From Linyphia triangularis (taxonomy: Eukaryota; Arthropoda; Arachnida; Araneae; Linyphiidae), in NCBI GenBank assembly GCA_963978545.1, contig OZ021721.1:34893348-34957347 (forward strand): a DNA stretch of 64,000 nt. Reading direction: 5' to 3'. The translations under genes and the position numbers were made by a program. This document shows positions 1 through 11,710 of the stretch, piece by piece (position 1 is the first letter of the stretch; every line of letters begins with the position of its first letter). Under the pieces are notes generated by a model. The model had not been told where the DNA came from, made no database searches, and was given only the letters and a program-made list of their open reading frames with translations.

Positions 1-261
1 TAGCGAAAATCTAAATTTCTCCGCTTCCTCGGAGATGCTATGAACCATCTCCAGTGCCGCCGCTATATCGCCACTCTCAAAGTCACCTAAATCTTGATAA
101 CTTGCCTTTGTAGCACCAGGAATCGATCTAATCTAACGTCTTTGTCAGACACCTGTTGTCTTATATAGGCGCTTCCGATCACATCACGTTACGATGATTG
201 GTGCATACCTCCGTTATTTGCATATGCACGCCTTTACCAGTTTTTCTGGCTCTTCAATGTA
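1..261 (-). mobile_element. Tc1-like transposon, 5' end, runs off the window
   Basis: Read on the minus strand, this stretch starts with a terminal repeat beginning CATTGAAGAGCCAGAAAAAC next to a TA. It then follows the same order of sequence as the Tc1-like copy that starts at 36837: the AACTGGTA..GGCGTGC block, a TATATAAGACAA block and a YQDL-type start of the transposase. The two copies are clearly homologous but diverged by substitutions. Only the terminal repeat, leader and first ~30 codons lie in the window; the rest is off the left edge. Confidence 0.75.
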
Positions 262-1763
262 TTTTACACAAAACTTCATATAAGAAAACAAACACGACGA
301 TGTCTTTCTTTCAATGGAAAAATGAAAAGTTTGAAATTATACTTTAGTGAAACAATATTAATAGGTGAAATAGATGTTATAAACATGCGATGTCCAGACT
401 TGCTACTACTCATAATTGTGTTTATCTAACGCAGTACATTAACAATGCACTAATATAAGAGATTTATTATTTTATTGTGACTTCCATAAGTATAAATGTA
501 AATAAAGCCCTTGAAAAAATAATCGTGAAATCTAAAGAATCAATGGCGTCTCGTGCACTATAGCCAGTGCAGTCGGGCTGCAACTAAATTTATTAGTTCA
601 AAACTTAAATTATGTATTTTACAATTTTCTATAATGAAGATACAATTTCTACGGTACAAAAATCCGATAATTAGCAAACTTGTCACCTCAATATTCAATA
701 TCAACCCAAACTGGTGATATTCCCCGAACAGCAGCCGAGTGTTCCTGAAACACATTTCGGCTACTACGTTGCCTTGGTAACCGATAGCACTCAACAGATC
801 CTTTCCCTCCACGTAATGTGTAGCGGGACTGCCACTGAGCACTTTTCCAACTTCGGCTGACCTTGAGAATTCGATGAACTGATTGGTCGAAAATTAGCGT
901 GGGTAGGTGAAAGTGAGAGCGAACGTTTATTATTTTTATTTTTTTTAATTATTTCCGAAACTTGGAAGAAATAAAATTTTACTTCTGTATTTTTGCATTT
1001 TCATGTTCTTCTGTTCTAAACACTGTCTCTTGAATGCCGTGAGATCTAGTTAGATGATAAAAAAAATTCTCTTTAACAGGGTTGCGCTTTCATAAACATT
1101 TACCATGATTTTTATGTAACTATTCTCAAAGAATAGTTATAATGCATAATTATTAATTAACATTTCAAAATATCAATGATTTTGATAAAAATCTAGTCTT
1201 GCACCCTTGCAAATATTCCTTGCGACGTTTATGAAGAGTGAAGACTTTGCGTTCAGGAATGATTGTGAAAAGTATGTGGTGAGGGACCGGGGGGGGGGGG
1301 GGTCATGTTTCCGGCTGCGCTAGAATTTTCGATCACGGGTCGCCGCTGTATACAATTGCAATAAAAATAATAAAATTTAAATTCCACTTATTTTTTTAGT
1401 TTCATAGTATGAATGAAAGTAAAAAATTTGCTTTTTGCTCTATAGTTTAGAAAATGATTTGGAAAAATAGTACATAATTCATTTGACCATTCAGCTGTTT
1501 TTCTGAAGTAATGTTTGCAAGTTCCAATTTAATGCTTATTTGAAGTTGATGTAAATCAACTAATTTATGCAAGTAAGTATCAACTTACCACTTTATCGTT
1601 TATATATTTTTCTGAAAATAATGAAATTGTTAGTAGCTGATGGTTATTTATTTACTAACGGTTGGTAAAGAGCAAAAAAAAAAACAAGGCACTATCATTT
1701 TACCACATATTCAGTGCAACTTTGAGCCGGTTTAAAGTTACATATTCAGGGTAACTTTGAGTC
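262..1763. other. AT-rich non-coding stretch, no gene seen
   Basis: No convincing coding sequence. A 13-base G run lies near 1290. A direct repeat of CATATTCAG-G-AACTTTGAG (about 1706-1729 and 1741-1763) ends exactly where the following SINE begins. Confidence 0.5.
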
Positions 1764-1940
1764 GACCAAACGGTATAGTGGTTAGCGTGCTGGCTTCTAG
1801 ACCGTGAGGTTGCGGGTTCGAGTCCCGTGTAAGGCATGGATGTTTGTAAATGTATCTTGACTTGTCTAATGACGAATGTTTCAGCGCATTATAACCCTAG
1901 TGTTGCTGACGGCGCCAGATAATCTGAAAACAACCAACCG
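1764..1940 (+). repeat. tRNA-derived SINE, family A
   Basis: The head resembles a tRNA gene with an A-box-like TAGTGGTTAGCGTGC and a perfect B box GGTTCGAGTCCC. It is followed by a conserved unrelated body ending GACGGCGCCAGATAATCTG and an (AACC)n tail. The same ~175-bp unit occurs at 2828, 24893, 25596, 39413 and 48255. These are SINE copies; I see no intact cloverleaf tRNA gene. A clear target duplication is not visible here. Confidence 0.85.
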
Positions 1941-2044
1941 ATAAAATGAAAATATTGGGAGTTAATTCAAGAAGTACCTAAAAATATTAGAAATAATGAT
2001 CTAGCAGTCGTTCACAGAACTAAAAAAAATCTGCCTACCTGTAA

Positions 2045-2785
2045 TGGCTGCAAAAAGCGTTTCAGTTGAGGAACTGAAAAATTTCTATGCACAAAAAATA
2101 AATAGTAAAGGAGTATGTATAGCAAGGACATGAGGGGATCGTCCAAAGTCCTCTCCCATATGAACTCCTGGGAGACAGCAAGAGTAAAATTCCTAAACTA
2201 GATGACCCACCTGATGGCTGTGTGGTTAGAGTTTTGGCACCGCATGCCAAAGGTGCCGGGTTCAAATCCCGGGTTAGTCATGGATGTTCGTTGTAGTTCG
2301 GAATCCACGTTAAGCTGTAGGTCGTTAAGCGTATAAACCATCCAACCGAACTGAACTAGATAATGCAGGTGACAGCGAATGCACAAAAGTATCATTTACT
2401 GAGAAGATGAAAGTTGGACAATAAGGACATGATAAAGGTTTATACTGCTGAAATTGTTGTGGAGAATGTTACTGAAAAAATCAGAGATTGTTCAAGTTGT
2501 GGCTGTTGAACACAACAATGAGGCAGGAATTTTATACACAGAGCATGCAAGTGTTTTAGATTTTGGTTACGAAATATGCAAAGTCGATCACGTAGTTATT
2601 CAATACAATGAAGAAATGTACCCAGACCCAATTGACTTAAAAGATAATGTGATATTTGGTGGTTCATGGAGAAATCTGGTGCATATTGGAAATGGCCCAA
2701 TATCAATGGTGGTCTGTGGTATGAAAAATTAGGCGTGTTTAAAAAATTATTTCCTGAAATTATTATTCCAGCTTGAACACAGAAG
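2045..2785 (+). pseudogene. Decayed unidentified coding fragment split by a SINE
   Basis: Open stretches with protein-like composition occur before the SINE (MAAKSVSVEELKNFYAQ.. from 2045, then a frame reading SPLPYELLGDSKSKIPKLD) and after it (NAGDSECTKVSFTEKM). A 92-codon open frame follows at 2454-2732, containing DHVVIQYNEEMYPDPIDL. Near 2670 the plausible reading shifts frame to NGGLWYEKLGVFKKLFPE before a stop at about 2774-2776. The pieces join across the SINE when it and one target copy are removed. I do not recognise the family. It could be a retrocopy of a host gene or part of a transposon. Confidence 0.35.
2206..2353 (+). repeat. tRNA-derived SINE, family B
   Basis: Starts CCCACCTGATGGCTGTGTGG, has a B-box-like GGTTCAAATCCC, and ends in a GTCGTTAAGCGTATAAACC body with a short CCAACC tail. 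It is flanked by AACTAGATGA (2196-2205) and AACTAGATAA (2354-2363), an imperfect 10-bp target duplication. Other copies lie at 11517, 38130, 41091 and 59818. Confidence 0.8.
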
Positions 2786-2827
2786 TTTTTCAGATAAATT
2801 ATTCTTTCTTTGATGGCAAAACTATTG

Positions 2828-3003
2828 CCAACCAAACGTTATAGTGGTTAGCGTGCTAGCTTCTAGACCGCGAGGTTGTGGGTTCGAGTCCCGTGTTGGC
2901 ATGGGTGTTTGTAAATGTATGTTGGCTTGTCTAATGACGAATTTTTCTGCGCATTATAGCCCTCGTGTTGCTGACGGCGCAGATAATCTGAATACAACCA
3001 ACC
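2828..3003 (+). repeat. tRNA-derived SINE, family A
   Basis: Same unit as at 1764: TAGTGGTTAGCGTGCTAGC head, GGTTCGAGTCCC B box, GCTGACGGCGCAGATAATCTG body and ACAACCAACCC tail. It has one base missing in the GGCGCCAG block. Confidence 0.85.
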
Positions 3004-3662
3004 CAAACCGATTTCGAAAAAAAGTTTTTTCGGCCCACCTTAATTCCCAGGTGATACCTCTTTGAAGATCAACTGGCTAGTTCAGAGCCCCTTCTAAGTT
3101 AATGATGTAGGTTTTTTTTGTTTTTGTTTTTGTAGGAAGGGACTGCTATAATCCTTTGTAAATATATTGTTTATTCATAAACTGTTAACTGTGAAATCCA
3201 TTGTAACTGCAACCGCATTCGTACGACCTGCCGGTGTTGTTAGTTTGCAGGAAAAACAGACATGTTGAGGTTGCCTGTTGCATCTTGGAGTTTGTTCCAT
3301 CTTCGCATATTAAAAGAACCCTGTTCTGTATAGTTCTACTCTCCTGTTACTTCAGTTTGTGTTTCCCCGTCTTGTGACGTCATCAGCCGAGGAGAAAGAG
3401 TTGGAGTGTATAACTTGGTTCGAGTTGGAACGTGGAGTGTTTAACTTAATATATTTTATGAAATAACTTTCAGTCAAATCAATCTAAAATTGCTTTATAC
3501 CGACATAAATTTGAATAAGTTGTCATTCAAAAAATAAAATCAGTAAAAAAAATATTTATGCATTTGCCTCATTAATACTTATTTTAATCTTAACAATTAT
3601 ATCTCCTTTTAGTATTTTCCACAAATGGTTAACTTGAAATGCTGGGCTACACAGCTATACAG

Positions 3663-5724
3663 TAGGGATGAGCCATATTTTAATAACAGTTAAAAGTTAT
3701 TGATACTTAAACTCACGCGAACTAACAGTTACCTAATTTTCTAAGTAACAGTTATTCATTTATTATAAATGCAATAGATGGCGCTAGTATGTCCATATAT
3801 TTCTGTTATTGAAGATCATAATATCAGAATCACGAAATAAAAATATATTTTTCTAATAACGGTGATTCGGAAAAATATATTTTTCTAATAACGGTGGACG
3901 GAAAAATATATTTTTTTTATCGTGATTCTGATATTAGGATCCTGGTCGTTATTCCTGGAATAACTAACTGTATCCATCGAAATAACTTGTCTGAATGGAT
4001 TAACGTGTCCGATTGGTATCAGTTGATATTGACATAATTTTCAATAAAAGTAGATATAACTGTTATAAGATATTGACAGAAGTTTTTGTATTGGAATAAC
4101 TTTTGGACCATTCTTTGTTAGCGCTGCTTTTCAAGATGGTATTTTAAATTTCGTTTCGATTTTTTTTTGTTTTTTCGTTGATTTTTGTTAGTTCGTTATG
4201 ATTTTTTGTTTATTCAAATTAATTCGAATTCTGCACCAATTTCTTGTTATAGTTTATATCTCGGTTTCAGAATAGATGTTTCAGTTTTATTTGGATGCAC
4301 ATTATGAGTGGTGGGGTGAAGAGGAATGTGCGTGGGGGGGGGGGGAGTATCTGACGCAACATTCTTTGGGTTTAAATGACAGAGATGGGGGAAAGAAGGT
4401 GGGGGATTAGGATTAAGGATTTAGGAAGAAATGCATGCGTGTTTTTGCGGAAGGCTCTTTTTTTTTATGTTACAAGAATTCCTTTGGTGGGAGAGGTTTT
4501 GAACGTTCGTTCGCATTTCATTTCAGTCTTCTTATAAGACTTTTAAAGACTCGCTGTGTTTCTTTCGTATTGGTTGGAGGTAAGAAAATTTTTCGTTATT
4601 GTTTTGGAATAAGAAAATGATACTATATATAAAAAATAAAGAGAGCGTAGGATTTGAGTTTTTCCTTTTGATGGAAAATAAATTATGTTCTTTTCCTTGT
4701 AAAGCAAGCTTCTAATTTCAAATCGATATAATCAAAAGATTGTGTAGTAAATTTGGAGCTTAGTTAAATAGGTTTTAATGTTAAACAAAAATTTGTTTAT
4801 ACATATATTTTTTATATTTAACGCATTACCTGAGAGGTTTTTAATTTTTTTATGATCATTTTTCAATTTGAACTAAATAAAGGGAATTTATTATTTTTAA
4901 AATTGCTTTTCTTGATTAATTATGAATTGAATTTTTTAAATAAACATGACATTTATCTTTTTTAGTTTGATTAACTTTATAATATTTGAATTTTACTTCA
5001 AATTTTTTATTAAAAATATTTTTATTCGGGTTTAATATCGTAACTTAAATTTATAATTTTTGTTTATAAATTTTTATTTCATGAATTTATGTATACATAT
5101 ATGTGGTCGTGACGGCACAATTATTTATAAAATACATAATTTCTATAAATAGTTTTAACGCTCCATAATTAATTTACAATAATTTCAAAAATATAGTTAT
5201 TGAAATAATAATAATATCCCTATATTTAAAACATATATTTTTTATACTTCAAAGATTCCTCTGAAAATGTACATTTTTCTCACAATATTACATAAAATTT
5301 ATATGTAAGTAATAATTTTAAAGCCTGTGCACGTAAAATGTTTCAAAATGTGTTTTCATTTAAAAATCACTTTTATTTTATATGTATCAGATATGAATTA
5401 TGTTGTATTGTAAATTCTTTCTCCAATTTATTGTTAAATCAAAAAAATAAAAATTCTTATAAAATAACCTCAAAACTATAAATGATTTCTTTTATTTTGA
5501 TATTTTTACAAATTTATATTGAAAGATGTTCTAATTTAAAATCGATTAACTGATATCTAAAGAGAATGTTGTAGAAAAACAGGTATGTTTTATTTATTCC
5601 ATGTATTTATTTTTATTTACCTTTTACTTTAAAAATAACGGATAACGGTTATAATATTTCGTTATTTCCTAATAATTTTAATGTAACTGCAGTTATTTAA
5701 CAATAACTGTCAAGCTCATCCCTA
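3663..5724. mobile_element. Non-autonomous hAT-type element, 2.06 kb
   Basis: The ends are 11-bp inverted repeats TAGGGATGAGC (3663 and, reversed, ending 5724). They are flanked by a perfect 8-bp target duplication CTATACAG at 3655-3662 and 5725-5732, which is the hAT signature. Subterminal zones are rich in AACAGTTA/TAACTGT motifs, as expected of transposase-binding regions. No transposase reading frame is visible; the interior is AT-rich and includes an internal fold-back at 3820-3935. Confidence 0.85.
3820..3935. repeat. Inverted repeat enclosing short tandem repeats
   Basis: AATATCAGAATCACGA (3820-3835) is perfectly complementary to TCGTGATTCTGATATT (3920-3935). Between them a GGAAAAATATATTTTTCTAA unit recurs two to three times. 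It lies inside the hAT element at 3663 and may be a separate nested insertion. Confidence 0.75.
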
Positions 5725-5732
5725 CTATACAG

Positions 5733-7051
5733 CTATACAGCTGGTTTAAAACAACTGTTTTCTTCATTTTATAGGCATGTATGATAGGTGTATGATTTTG
5801 CAATTAAGCAGATATTCGGCCAGAAGAAGAAAAAAATGGAACACCGTATCTATACAATCTTTAAACGGTAACCAAATAGTTTGAATAACATACAAATCGT
5901 ATATTGTTATTAATAAGCTGTTTGGTAATTTTAAATATTATTTTAGTTTCTAAGAGTTTTTAATTACAACGCTTCAATTGTATAAAACTGAAAAAATTCT
6001 ACCTAGTTTTTTTTGTTTTTTTCGCTACATGCGCGCACATACTTTTCTACCGGTTTCTCGTTTTGTCGCAGTCAATATGTAGTTAGAGTTAGAGGAGAGT
6101 ATAACAGAAAAAATTTGATACTTCAATATTTTTACTTTAATCTTTTGCATTAATAATTCTTTTATCGTGTATTTAGCTATCGCCTAGGGCTTTTAAGCGA
6201 GCAAATTTTTTAAAAACTACTGGCTCTAGTAGGAGCATATATTGATCCCAATTCAAATATAAAATGTGCCGACTCATTTTCAGTAGCCTTCAAATAAAAC
6301 TAAGCTAAAAACATATCAAGTTAGCTATTAATTTAGAATTTCATTTAATTTAACAGCTGTCAGTGAAAATACCAATGATTAATTTATTGTTCATACTCAA
6401 AAGGATGGATGCGTTAAAGTAAGGATATTCTCAGTGCAAAATTGCCGACTTCGTTAACATAGATTGTACTGTAGTTGGGATTTTTTCAATATTGTTGGAT
6501 AACTTTAATTATTTTATACTTATTTCATTCAATATTTTTTCTCTATTTTTCAGTATTTTGTAAAAAAGAGTGAAATAAAATTTCGGTAATTTGCTGAATG
6601 ATTTTTTTTTATAAAGAGATAGGGGAGTGGAGATATATTTTATCCCCACTTTCCTTTCACTCCCTGCTCTTCAAAGAGTTTAAAATATGATGGATCGATT
6701 TTCAAAATTTTCCTTAAATACTAGTTACCTCATGCCACAATTATTATATTGCATTGCCTCTATTATTTTAATTTTGGAATCAGTTAACATTTGCATAATG
6801 TTGACATTAACAATTCTTAACGAATTTGTATATTTATATTATTCTAATTTGAACAGAATTCATAATTCACTTTTTAAATAGTGAATAGATGTAAGTGGGA
6901 TAGTTTGCTTGCGTTGAAATTTAGACAACGATATTCAGGCATCGTTCAGAGCAAAACCCTCTTAGAGCTAAACCCTCAAAACCCTCTTAAGCTTACCCTC
7001 TTAAATCCAAAATAGGTCAATGTTTTTTTTCCGAAAGGCGATTTACAAAAA
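5733..7051. other. AT-rich non-coding stretch, no gene seen
   Basis: Only short chance reading frames. An AACCCTCTTA-type phrase is repeated three to four times around 6955-7005. Confidence 0.4.
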
Positions 7052-7059
7052 TGTGTAAG

Positions 7060-8881
7060 CAGGGGCGGCTCAAGGTAAGTTTTGCACCTGTGCAAAAAAA
7101 ATTATGGCGCCCTCTATTCCTCCCCCCCCCCCCCCTCCCCCCCAAAAAATGGACAAAATCCCGCAAATTTTAAATACATTAACCACAGATCACTTTTGAT
7201 TCCTCCATAAATTGCAATAAAATTTAGTGTACCTTTTTTTCTAAGTGTTAATGAAACTTGCATAATAACTAATAACTTTACTAGAAAATGCGTTACATTG
7301 ACATTCCTGGGTATAAAAACCGCATTGACTTACCTTTTTTGTTTAGTAGTATCATGTGATACTTAATTCTATAACTATAATAAGAATAATATCAAAAATA
7401 TGAAAATCCACAAATATTTCCTTCCGTTATTTTAAAGATCTATCCATCCCCATTCCAATTCCTTTCGAGAAGGAGTCTTCTTCCAATGTTCCTTGTTTGA
7501 ACACAGCTACGGAAATGTGGGGGTGGGAAAAAAAAGCACTTAGGGGTGACAGTCATAAATTTTAAGAGAACCAGAGCTAAATCGTCATTAAAGCCTCCCC
7601 ACTCTAACGTTTTTTTTTCTTTCTTTTCTTCGTTTTTTTCTCTCCCCATCTTCCACTATCTTCGAAAGTCAAGTCCAGCCAAGAATTTTCCCTCTGTTAA
7701 TTGAATGTGTGATTTTTGTAGCTCTCATGACACTGCAGCTGCACTCCTCTTGATTCCAAGAAGTAGAAGAGGTGCGAGCAATATCCCGTTTCCCCCCAAA
7801 CTCCATCCCCTCCCCACCTTCCAACGTGGATGTCTTGTGTCTCGCTCCTGCTGGAAATGCACGTGCTAAGTGTACTTGTCACGACCCAAGTCATTGCGAT
7901 TTACGACTTAAAAACACGCTCATTACAGAAGCTTCAGTGAGTCACTTTCGGAAGTGGGGGTCAGAAATTATTTCCTATTTTCTCAGGGGGGGGGGGTCTC
8001 AAAACCATCTTTACACTGATGAAAGAGGAATCGACTCTAAAAGGAGACTTTTTGTTTGATTCAGTGCATAAGCGTCGATTTTACTTTTACCCTTCAATTC
8101 ACGCTCATTTACATGCTAAATGTATTAGCATCATCCGTTTTTGTGTGTGGCATTATACTAGACACGGGCTGCCTTTAGAAACTACCGGCCTAGTGATATT
8201 GTAACATCTACGCAAACTTTGTACGTCAGATTTTAATTTTTTTTTAAGTTTAAGATTTTCAATTATTAACAACCATCAGTTCTAAATATTCGATTTGGCT
8301 ATATTTTATTTACATTTTGGATAGAATATGTTATAGAAATTTTTATTGCATATAATTTTGTATTTCATCACATAAAAACTATTTATAGTATCATTCGCAA
8401 ACATTTTCAATATTTGTCAAAATACACATCCAAAATAAAATACAAGATGAAGTTGAGAGTAAAAGAAAGTTAATTATTAAAAAACTATCTAAAACGGATA
8501 AGAGAACCCCACAAAATTAATTTTATAATTAAAATGTTGTGCATTTTTCTCCGATAAGCGTGGCTGTATGGTCCTATGCAAATGCAATGGCAGTTACACT
8601 TACACGTAAAAAGGGACATATATCACTCACTCACTAATCGAAATTTGAGCAAATGAAATTCCAACATCAAGAATTTGTTCCAGGGTTAATGATACTTATA
8701 GTTTCAGTCAAGTGAAAATCCAGCAGCGAAATGATTGAAGAATTTTAGTTTAAAAAAAAATCAAAATTGGTAAAAAGCAAAATTTGCCAAAAAAAAAAAA
8801 AAAAAAAAAAAAAGGCCGAAAAAAAATTTAATTGGAGCCCTGTGCGGTTGCACAATTTGCACGGCCCTTTGGCCGCCCCTG
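7060..8881. mobile_element. Non-autonomous hAT-type element, 1.82 kb
   Basis: Terminal inverted repeats CAGGGGCGGC (7060-7069) and GCCGCCCCTG (8872-8881) carry the CAGGGGCGG end typical of many hAT elements. A perfect 8-bp target duplication TGTGTAAG flanks them at 7052-7059 and 8882-8889. The right end continues inward with a GGCCCTTTGG..GTGCAA..GGTTGCACA stretch. No transposase is recognisable. Long C, A and G runs occur inside. Confidence 0.9.
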
Positions 8882-9173
8882 TGTGTAAGGGTTACTTGTT
8901 TACATTACTGTATTTTGGGAGATTTTTATGCAAATTCGGTATGTTTTGAACATGCAAGTATGAATTACCGCTTAGATTTTGACCAAAATTATCAATTGGC
9001 ATAAAAAAAAAAGTCCTCCTCAATTTTTATTCTATATGCATTTTTATTCATGCCGTATTAAACAGAATACAAAGAGAGAAAAAAAGCCATATTTGAATAA
9101 AAGAAATAACTGACTATAGACTTAAGTCTCGCCAGTGTTTATCATTATTTTCCTTCCTTCATAACGGTAGTTA

Positions 9174-10449
9174 CCGTAAAATGGGGTGAATCGGAACACT
9201 TTTCAACTTTTAAGGTAATAATCGGTTGTAATAAGATCGTTAAGGAACATATTTTTGACATAGAAACTTGGGTCTTACCTTCTTCTTTGAGAATCAACCC
9301 AAAAAATTTTGTAAAAACTAGGACTTTAATTTATTTTGAATTTTTTCATGGTGTTCCGATTCACCCCTTTCTGCGGGGTGAATCGGAACACTCGTTACAA
9401 TTTATGTCTGATCTTATTTAAATGTCTACAGGGTGACAAAAAGCAAATTATAATGCATTGTGGAGAAAAGGAACACAAAATTATCATAAAAAAAATCATT
9501 TAATATGACGGATAAAATTTGTGTTTGTCAATTATTGTCAAAACAAATCATACGTTTTAAAGCGTATCAACTCTTATATAACTCTCCTATAACTCATCCA
9601 AATAGTCTTTAAAATTAAAAATACTTTTTAATCTACTTTATGTTTGCGAGTCGTATGACTGCATATTCTTTAAAATATATTGAGAAAGGAGAAAAGCATC
9701 CTCATTTGTTTTAGAAAATCTCTTCGTTCATGGGCGCTTTTTGTAAAACTCAATTATAGAGCAATAACCTTATGGGTGAAAAACTTTGCTCACATAATCT
9801 TCATACATTTTTCCATATAACTTAAAGATAACGAAGTCATTTAGAGAAAAAACCACTGGAACAATCGGGTTTTCTGCCATGCGGAAACTAGGCTCCTCTT
9901 CTGACATTTATTCAAGCCTGCAATCTTGATTACTGTCTTGAAGGGAGTAATTAGACTCCTATTCAGCCTTTGAATCTTCTGTGGAACATATTCTTGCCAA
10001 AAACAGCTTTTTAATATCACTTTTCAAGTGTTCCGATTCACTCCGCAAATCTCAAAATCGAGACGAGACAAAACATAAAAATTCGTAAAATAAAAAGTTT
10101 TTAAAATCAAATTAAATTAAGTATGACATGCTGTTGTGGATGTTTATACTTATCTAAAAATATATTAGTTAAGTCTATAACTGGTACATGTTATTAATTA
10201 CGGGATAAGGTTTGGAGAGGTTAAAACTCATTGGATTGTATGCACGCTGTTTCAGAATTTTTTTTAAAAAAAAGGACAGTGTTGAAAGCCCCACAAAACA
10301 TGTTCCAAGATTAAAAACATGTTAACCAAATGAAAAATATATATATAATTAATAAAACTGCTTTATTTGTGTAAAATAATAATTTCTTTGTAATTTCATG
10401 AAGTTTCGTTCCGATTCACCCCGCTGTTCCTATTCACCCCATTTTACGG
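9174..10449. mobile_element. TA-flanked inverted-terminal element with internally repeated end motif
   Basis: The left end CCGTAAAATGGGGTGAATCG (9174-9193) is matched by the reversed right end ending ATTCACCCCATTTTACGG at 10449. TA occurs on both sides (9172-9173, 10450-10451), as in Tc1/mariner-type MITEs. The end motif GGGGTGAATCGGAACAC recurs internally at 9375, and in reverse at 9351, 10028 and about 10408. No transposase is seen. A partial reversed copy lies at 16052-16273. Confidence 0.75.
9351..9391. repeat. Perfect 17-bp hairpin inside the 9174 element
   Basis: GTGTTCCGATTCACCCC (9351-9367) and its exact complement GGGGTGAATCGGAACAC (9375-9391) are separated by 7 bases. The arms equal the terminal motif of the surrounding element. 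Confidence 0.9.
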
Positions 10450-10451
10450 TA

Positions 10452-11503
10452 CCACAAGAAATTCAATGACACAACTTTATAAAATGTCACAATACTAACT
10501 TAACTATTATCAAATGTTGGTTAAGATTTGTAACTCAAATCATTATAGTATAGGAAATACTTCCAGTTTGGCGTCATTTGGCTTCCCTTGGCGAAACGAC
10601 TGACCATCAAGGTCTCTACAGCTTAGTTGGTCATAAGAGAGTTCTCTTCATCATCTTCCGGAGATGAACCTTGTTTAGGTGAGTGTTTTCACTTTCTTCA
10701 CGTGCGGCACTTTCTTTTAAAGTCTTAGATAATTAAAATTTGAATTCAAAAATATTTTATTCTATTATTATGAGACATTGGGACAACAAAACAATAGAAA
10801 TTTTGATAAAAAAAAATTGTCCTTTTATTGAAATTGTACTTATTCACGTGAGTTTTTAGTTTTACTCTTTCTGTATCTGGACTTTAAATAACTCAAATTT
10901 AATTTCAAAAATCCATTCTAACAAAAAATTTTGATGGACGAAAAAACATATCTTGTAACTACAGATAATCATGATGCATATTGATTTATCCATCTTATTG
11001 CCTTGTATATTTGCATATAGATTATATGCAAATTTTTAAAACTTCTAAAACACCATTCGATGTTTCTTGCATTATAAATTTATTCGAACAATTTTATAAC
11101 AATTTTGACATTCGTGAAATCAACCAAACATTAGAATTTGTTAAATCACTCTTTAAATAACTATTTCAAAGTATATACCATGTAGTATTTTTTAAGTAAA
11201 AATTATCCTTTGTAATTTCTTTGTATCAGACTCAAACAACAAAAAATGTGCTCTATTAATTTCAAAATGTGCTCAAAACAATAAAAATGTATTCTATAAT
11301 CATTAGCCGTTCTTTTATGAAATAGAGAGTTATAAACCGGTGTTTCAACAGAAGAATGATTTTTATGTGATGATTTTATGATATGATTTTATTAAAAAAT
11401 ATGTGTTGGTGAAAAGTAAGTTCTACTATTTGGAGTTCAAATGCAAAATCTTTGATGAATAGTTTATGATCATGAAATGATTCCTATTGTCAATGATAAA
11501 CTG
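10452..11503. other. AT-rich non-coding stretch, no gene seen
   Basis: No coding sequence or repeat structure recognised. Confidence 0.4.
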
Positions 11504-11516
11504 AACTTTACTTAGA

Positions 11517-11697
11517 TGGTTGGTTGGTTTGTACGTTCAACGACCTATTTTTTTTTTGCTAATGGCTAATCGGGTTGGGACTTACAGCTTAACGTGGATT
11601 ACGAACCACACCGAACATTCATACCTAACCCAGGATTCGAACTTATCCCCTTTCGCATGTGAAGCCAGAGAGCTTACCTCACAGCCATCAGTTGGGT
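11517..11697 (-). repeat. tRNA-derived SINE, family B
   Basis: Minus-strand copy flanked by a perfect 13-bp target duplication AACTTTACTTAGA (11504-11516 and 11698-11710). On the plus strand it starts with the reversed tail GGTTGGTTGGTTTGTACG and ends with the reversed head CACAGCCATCAGTTGGG. Confidence 0.9.
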
Positions 11698-11710
11698 AAC
11701 TTTACTTAGA

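Noticed and set aside
1780..1835. Possible tRNA gene (B box GGTTCGAGTCCC)
   Set aside because: The same head occurs in six dispersed copies fused to a common body and (AACC)n tail, with target duplications, so these are SINEs. No full cloverleaf with paired acceptor stem is seen.
7052..8889. CRISPR-like or bacterial insert reading of the repeated blocks
   Set aside because: No regularly spaced direct repeats with unique spacers anywhere; all repeats are explained by transposons, SINEs or microsatellites.
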